From: Eucommia ulmoides
Taxonomy: Eukaryota; Streptophyta; Magnoliopsida; Garryales; Eucommiaceae
Length of the DNA: 64,000 nt
Direction of reading: 5' to 3'
Assembly: GCA_016647705.1 (NCBI GenBank)
Contig: CM028336.1
Location: 62,001 to 126,000, forward strand
Part shown: one piece after another, positions 59,434 to 64,000 of the stretch
How positions within the stretch are numbered: the first letter of the stretch is position 1
How the letters are laid out: every line of letters begins with the position of its first letter
Made by a program: the position numbers and the translations under genes
Notes under the pieces: model-generated
Databases searched by the model: none
Seen by the model: only the letters and a program-made list of their open reading frames with translations
Told to the model about the DNA's origin: nothing

Positions 59434-59852
59434 GATTCTTCACAATGCACAACAACACGTGGATATAGTAAGCAATCTAGCACAAGCAGGCTACCTCAGA
59501 TCTCCATTATCATGTATCTGTGTAGTATCCGACAAAGACACAACAAATTTTTAAAAATCAGAATACGGCTAGGATGCTGCAATAGAGAGAGATTGATGGA
59601 TCGATCGAAGCTAATCGGTGTGCGTGGAGGAGGGATCGATCGAAGGCCGAGCGAAGAAGCGATCTATCGAACCCTGAGCGAAGAGGAGCGATGCGCCGGC
59701 TGTAGTGGCGACGTTGGCTGGGAGCGTCGAGGGACAACGACGTCGATGGCGATGAAGACGGCGACGGCAAGGTGGTGCTCCGGCAGTAGCGGCAACGTCG
59801 GTGGGAGCGGCGCGGATCTCTTCTGGGTTTAGTAGGTTAGGGTTAGAGAGGG
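59434..59852 (-). promoter_or_regulatory. POP5 5' leader/promoter with telomere-like motif
   Basis: On the minus strand CTCTCTAACCCTAACCTACT (59831-59850) contains a telo-box-like AACCCTAA, common in genes for ribosome and translation components. A GC-rich stretch (59580-59820) follows, with a 70-codon open frame (59770-59558) that could be an upstream ORF if transcription starts above it. Whether an intron lies in the leader is not resolved. Confidence 0.5.
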
Positions 59853-61874
59853 GAGTTGTTTACATTTCTAATATAAATTTAAAACAAAATTATTGGAATA
59901 TAACACTTTTCATTTTATTTACGCAAATAGTGCTACCCGAAAACAAAATTATTGAAATAGAACACTTTTCATCTTATTTACGCAAGTACTGTTACCCGGA
60001 GTTCGGATCCTCGGATTTGTGGGGCCGGTGGTATACTCGGGGTTCAGAACCCCGGGTATACCAAAAAAAAAAAAAATTGTTTTTACCCAATTTTTTTTTA
60101 AAATTTTTGACAACTTTAAACTGATTAACGGTGGTCTATCGATATTCTAAATAAATCTAATTTTTTTTGTACATAAATTAGGTTCAAAACACAGCATAAT
60201 ACTTTTTACAACACTAAAAACAGATAAGTGGTTGAATTTTAAAAAATCGCCAAACTTGACCAGACGAGTTATTTCGATAACGGCGGAATTTTTTTGGGCA
60301 ATTTAGAATTAACAAAAGATTGCATTTCCGTAATAGAAATTAACCAAAATTTTTGTATAAAAATTATGTTCATAACACTACATAACAATACTTAGAACAC
60401 TAAAAACGGACAAGTGGATGAATTTTAAATAATCGTCAAAGTTGATCAGACGAGTTGTTTCGATGACGATGTAGTTTTTTTGAAACTTTCAGTTAACAAA
60501 AAATGGTCGTCTATCCGTAACAAAAATGAATCTAATTTTTTTGCGTACAAACTATGTTTATAAAGCTAAATAATAAAATCGAGAATACCAAAAATGGATT
60601 AGTGAATAATTTTTAATTAATAGTTATTATCATAACATTTTATTACTCTTCAACGTTTCAAAAACACTATATTGCTCTTCAATATTTGGATGAACATAAC
60701 TTTGCGCTCGGTGATCTGTTGGGGGCAAAAAAAAATTTAAAAGTTGGGTCTGATTTGAGTCATCACTCTGACTTTTGAAGATTTCAATTTTATCAAAAGA
60801 ACAAGACACACATTCGCAACGAAGATTACAAATTTATTTACCCAACACTTCGAATTCAAAATTGAAGGTACAAACGGATTTTATTTAAAAAAATACTGGA
60901 CCAAACTGCCTGCGGTGTTTGCCACGCCTAAATCTCGAAAAAATACCTGAAATCAAGAAAAAAATCACCCCAAACGGACTATTGAGCGCAAAGTTATGTC
61001 CATCCAAATTTTTTCTATTATTTTACATAAGTTTTCTCTTCTCTCAACACCATATATTTCCTTATCCGTTTTTGGTATTCTCGATTTTATTATTTAGCGT
61101 TATGAACGTAGTTCGTATACAAAAAAATCAGGTTCATTTCTGTTACGGATAAACGACCATTTTTTATTAACTCAAAGTTTTCAAAAAAGCTGCATCGTCA
61201 TCGAAACAACTCGTCTGATCAACTTTGACGATTATTTAAAATTCATCAACTTGTCCGTTTTTAGTATTTTAAGTATTGTTATGTAGTGTTATGAACATAA
61301 TTTATATAAAAAAAAATTTAGTTCATTTCTGTTACGGACATGCAATCTTTTGTTAATTCTAAATTGCCGAAAAAAATTTCGTCGTTATCGAAACAACTTA
61401 TCTGGTCAACTTTGGCGATTTTTTAAAATTCATCTAGTTGTTCGTTTTTAGTGTTATAAAAAATATTATGCAGTGTTTTAAACCTAATTTATGCATAAAA
61501 AAATTAGATTTATTTAGAATATCGATAGACCACCGTTAATCAGCTTAAAATTGCCGAAAATTTTAAAAATTTATTTTGCAAAAATGATTTTATTTTATTT
61601 TTTTAAAATTACAGTTATACCTGGGGTTTGGTACCCCGGGTTCTACATAGAATTTGGGGTACCAAACCCCGGGTATAATGACATATACCAAAAAAAAAAA
61701 AAAAAAAAATTTTTTTTTTTTTTGGTATACCCGGGGTTCGGAACCCCGGGTATACCGCCAACCCCCCAAATCCGGGGATCCGAACCCCGGGTAGCATTAC
61801 TTACGTAAATAAGATGAAAAGTATTCTATTTCAGTAATTTTGTTTTAAATTTATATTAGAAATGTAAACGACTC
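59853..61874. mobile_element. 2.0-kb foldback element, Mutator-like (MULE) MITE
   Basis: 2022 bp with a perfect 10-bp TSD TTAGAGAGGG (59843-59852 and 61875-61884). The terminal inverted repeats begin GAGTTGTTTACATTTC / GAGTCGTTTACATTTC and continue for ~860-890 bp, up to ATGAACATAACTTTGCGCTC (~60697) and its inverted partner (~60985), leaving a ~270-bp spacer. Long TIRs plus a 9-11-bp TSD point to the Mutator superfamily. Within the arms are short palindromes of CCCGGGGTTCGGAACCCCGGG type and a repeated ~230-bp unit. No transposase frame is present. Confidence 0.85.
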
Positions 61875-61884
61875 TTAGAGAGGG

Positions 61885-62485
61885 ATTAGGAAGAGGGGGT
61901 AGTTTCAGAGTTTTCGGGGTTGGAGGACATTTGTATTTGCACGTGGAAGTGGAATGCTAAATATAGTTGTGAATTGTATGTAACTATAAGTATATCAAAA
62001 AGTAGGTCTTCAGTTTATTTGAATGATTTGTTTATCTTCAAACTTATATGACTGGATCCAATTTCTTCATATTTTTATACATCATGCACTATCAATTTTG
62101 ACGCTAAGCATTCTTTGTCATTCAACTAGTTAGTCCTTGTAAAAAAAATATAGTTTTCGCCAAAACGATGTATCATTTCTTTGTAGAACTTGTTGTATAG
62201 TCCTTCCTGCAACTAAGTTATAGATTGGTTGATAATATTAATAGTATTAATGATATGAAAAAGATAAATATTTTGTTGTCTTTTTTGGTTCTTCAATGTA
62301 TTTTGATATTAGACAGCCGATCAACTTTGTGGTCGCTTACCTGGAAGTCACTCAATGGGCGCATTATGATATTGGTGATTTTGCTTTGTTCAGCAAAGTC
62401 GATTTTTTTCTACCACATATTTTTGTGTGCTTCATCCTTATCCATCGTCTCAGTAGTCCTGCATATGAAGTTAACAATATATTTT
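61885..62485. other. No gene recognised
   Basis: AT-rich DNA. An open frame at 62296-62490 (FVVAYLEVTQWAHYDIGDF) resembles no family I know and runs into the LTR. No other signal seen. Confidence 0.4.
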
Positions 62486-63037
62486 TAATGAGGGTATTTT
62501 TTAGCTTCTCCAAGTCAGCACCTGGGCCTCGGCAGCCTTGTGTCCACTATTGCCAACATTTTCACCACAAGCTAAACAAAGGCCGCGGGCTTCGCTAGAT
62601 GGGCCCGAAAGCCCAAGCCTAACGGTTATCTCCTAAACGCCCCAGATTATCGACTAAATATATGGTTTCGACTAATTAACCTTATTTAGGTCTAACTAAT
62701 CATCTCCAACTCCTATGTATATCAGGAGTTATGCAAGCCCGAGATACGTTTTACATTACACGCGAGTTAATTTGTTTACTTGCTGCATTACTGTACATTT
62801 TCTCTCTAAGCACTGATTATCGCTCCAGAGAGGCTTCACCGGGATAAATCCCGGTCTGAGCCTTTTACAGGTACACTCTTTGAGGAGTAGGACTCTGGAC
62901 ACAGCAGGTCAGTCCTCCTAGGACCCAATACCGCTCACATGAAGATTTTTCAAACGACGACTCCATCTCAGAAAGAAGACCCACCTGTCATCCGACTGAA
63001 CCATACTCGAGGTGCGTACCAATTTTATACACCAACA
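62486..63037 (+). repeat. 5' LTR of a Tat-like Ty3/gypsy element
   Basis: 552 bp, homologous to the solo LTR at 26432-27403 but lacking part of its first half. It starts TAATGAGGG (from TGATGAGGG) and ends ACACCAACA, followed after 3 nt by a PBS-like site. Confidence 0.75.
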
Positions 63038-63040
63038 GTT

Positions 63041-63059
63041 TGGCGTCGTCTATGGGAAC
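63041..63059 (+). other. Primer-binding site
   Basis: TGGCGTCGTCTATGGGAAC begins TGG three bases after the LTR, as expected for pairing with a tRNA 3' end. I do not name the tRNA. Confidence 0.65.
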
Positions 63060-63106
63060 CATGCAAAAAGTCTTCCCCTGATCATTATTCTTTACTCGAC
63101 TAAGCC

Positions 63107-64000
63107 TGGATGATCATAAGGTATGGTCAGACAAACAAACCCGGAATAGAAGAAAGAGAAGATATGTCGAGGACTCCAAGGGTACACCCTCCAACTCTCA
63201 ACAACGGGGATAACTGCCCTCCTCAAGACCAGGCAGGATCATTTACTCTACTAAATGCAAGAGTTCAAGTCTTGTGTATAACTCCTCCTTGAGCACTTAC
63301 CGCTGCCCCATGTTCAAGGTGGACCAACTCTCCAAACTTCAATACCCGAGGAGCCACCTCAAGACCATGATGTTCTTGTGGACACTCCGAATGGGCAGGA
63401 GCTTGAGGGCCGCCCTCCACCTCGCAACCCTTAGTTTGCAGGACAAGAAAGGGCTCCCTTGCAATGCCAAGATCTCCACCTCATCTGCCACGAGAATTTG
63501 TGCCAAAGGTTATGTCGGTGTCTCCTAATGGTTGAGTTCTTCATCGGCCAGCTAGGTCCGATCACAAAGGTCGACATGAGCGTGAAGTTGGTCCCTACTT
63601 ACCTCCCTCCTATCACCCTGCAGCCCGAGCTAGGAGTAGTCGGATACAGGGGGAGCCCCGAGCAAGGGAGGTTGTGAAACGTCGTCAAACTGATATGGAA
63701 GCTTGCCTTCAGGAGGTGCAAGGAGGCTGAACAGGACCAGGTGTTTTTTCGGAGGCGAGATCTCCTTTTGTGGATGAAATTCTAGAAGAAGTGGCACCAA
63801 AATACTTCACTCAACCCAAAATGAGCCCGTATGATAGGACGTTAGATCCCGTTGACCACGTGTCCATGTTTACGTCTCATATGGACATGCAAGTGGCCTC
63901 TGTAGTTTTGTGATGCAGAGCCTTTCCCATCACCTTCACAGGTGCGGCAAGAACGTGGTTATAGAGTTTGAGGCCAATGTCCATCTCCATCTTCAAGGAA
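63107..64000 (+). pseudogene. Ty3/gypsy gag, broken, runs off the window
   Basis: A low-complexity start (63110-63290) is followed by several frame changes. At ~63745-64000 the conserved gag block is clear: PFVDEILEEVAPKYF, then KMSPYDRTLDPVDHVSMF, then CRAFPITFTGAARTWL. This matches the retrotransposon gag family (PF03732). Stops interrupt it (before CRAFP and after TWL). Pol would lie beyond base 64000. Confidence 0.75.

Noticed and set aside
60919-61808. Open frames inside the foldback element (60919-61152, 61551-61808) as a transposase
   Set aside because: Short, AT-driven, mirrored in the opposite arm, and lacking any MULE transposase motif.

Overview
This is plant nuclear DNA, most likely from a eudicot. 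The genes have GT/AG introns and plant-specific families (IQD, NAC, DUF599, plastid HSP21, a PSK-SIMULATOR/DUF668 protein). The DNA between them is AT-rich and full of plant retrotransposons, MITEs and SINEs. I cannot name the species from sequence alone.

Layout. 1-1164: 3' end of a PSI/DUF668 gene (+). 1.2-6 kb: AT-rich DNA and a decayed Tat-like Ty3/gypsy element whose 3' LTR lies on the minus strand, with an antisense gag-like ORF on the plus strand. 6-26 kb: an array of seven decayed minus-strand copies of a three-exon segment whose spliced product carries a cysteine/histidine motif I associate with RPM1-interacting protein 13 (RIN13). Three later insertions, each with a clean target-site duplication (TSD), break the array: an 8.2-kb Ogre/Tat-like element (8449-16689), a 3.1-kb chromovirus-derived LTR element with no coding interior (20938-24051) and a PIF/Harbinger-like MITE (25311-26015). 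26.4-27.4 kb: a solo LTR. 27.6-28.7 kb: a pseudogene of a PAM2-plus-RRM protein (CID8-12 type). 29.2-32.5 kb: a defective Ty1/copia element.

33-60 kb is gene-rich: plastid HSP21 (-), an IQD calmodulin-binding protein (+), a membrane-tethered NAC factor (-), ribosomal protein L9 (+), a mitochondrial stomatin-like protein (+), a small acidic, probably myristoylated protein (+), an UNC93-like transporter (-), a DUF599 membrane protein (-) and RNase P/MRP subunit POP5 (-). Between them lie a degenerate ~70-bp tandem array (49.1-51.65 kb) and two tRNA-derived SINEs. 59.85-61.87 kb is a 2.0-kb foldback element with a 10-bp TSD (Mutator-like), inserted just upstream of POP5. 62.5-64 kb is an LTR, primer-binding site and broken Ty3/gypsy gag that runs off the window.

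The genes do not form one pathway; they are ordinary independent loci. The unusual content is the RIN13-like array and its nested insertions, the palindrome cluster in the Ogre-like LTRs, and the foldback element in the POP5 5' region. I found no tRNA or rRNA gene and no CRISPR. All exon boundaries were read by eye from splice sites and protein continuity.
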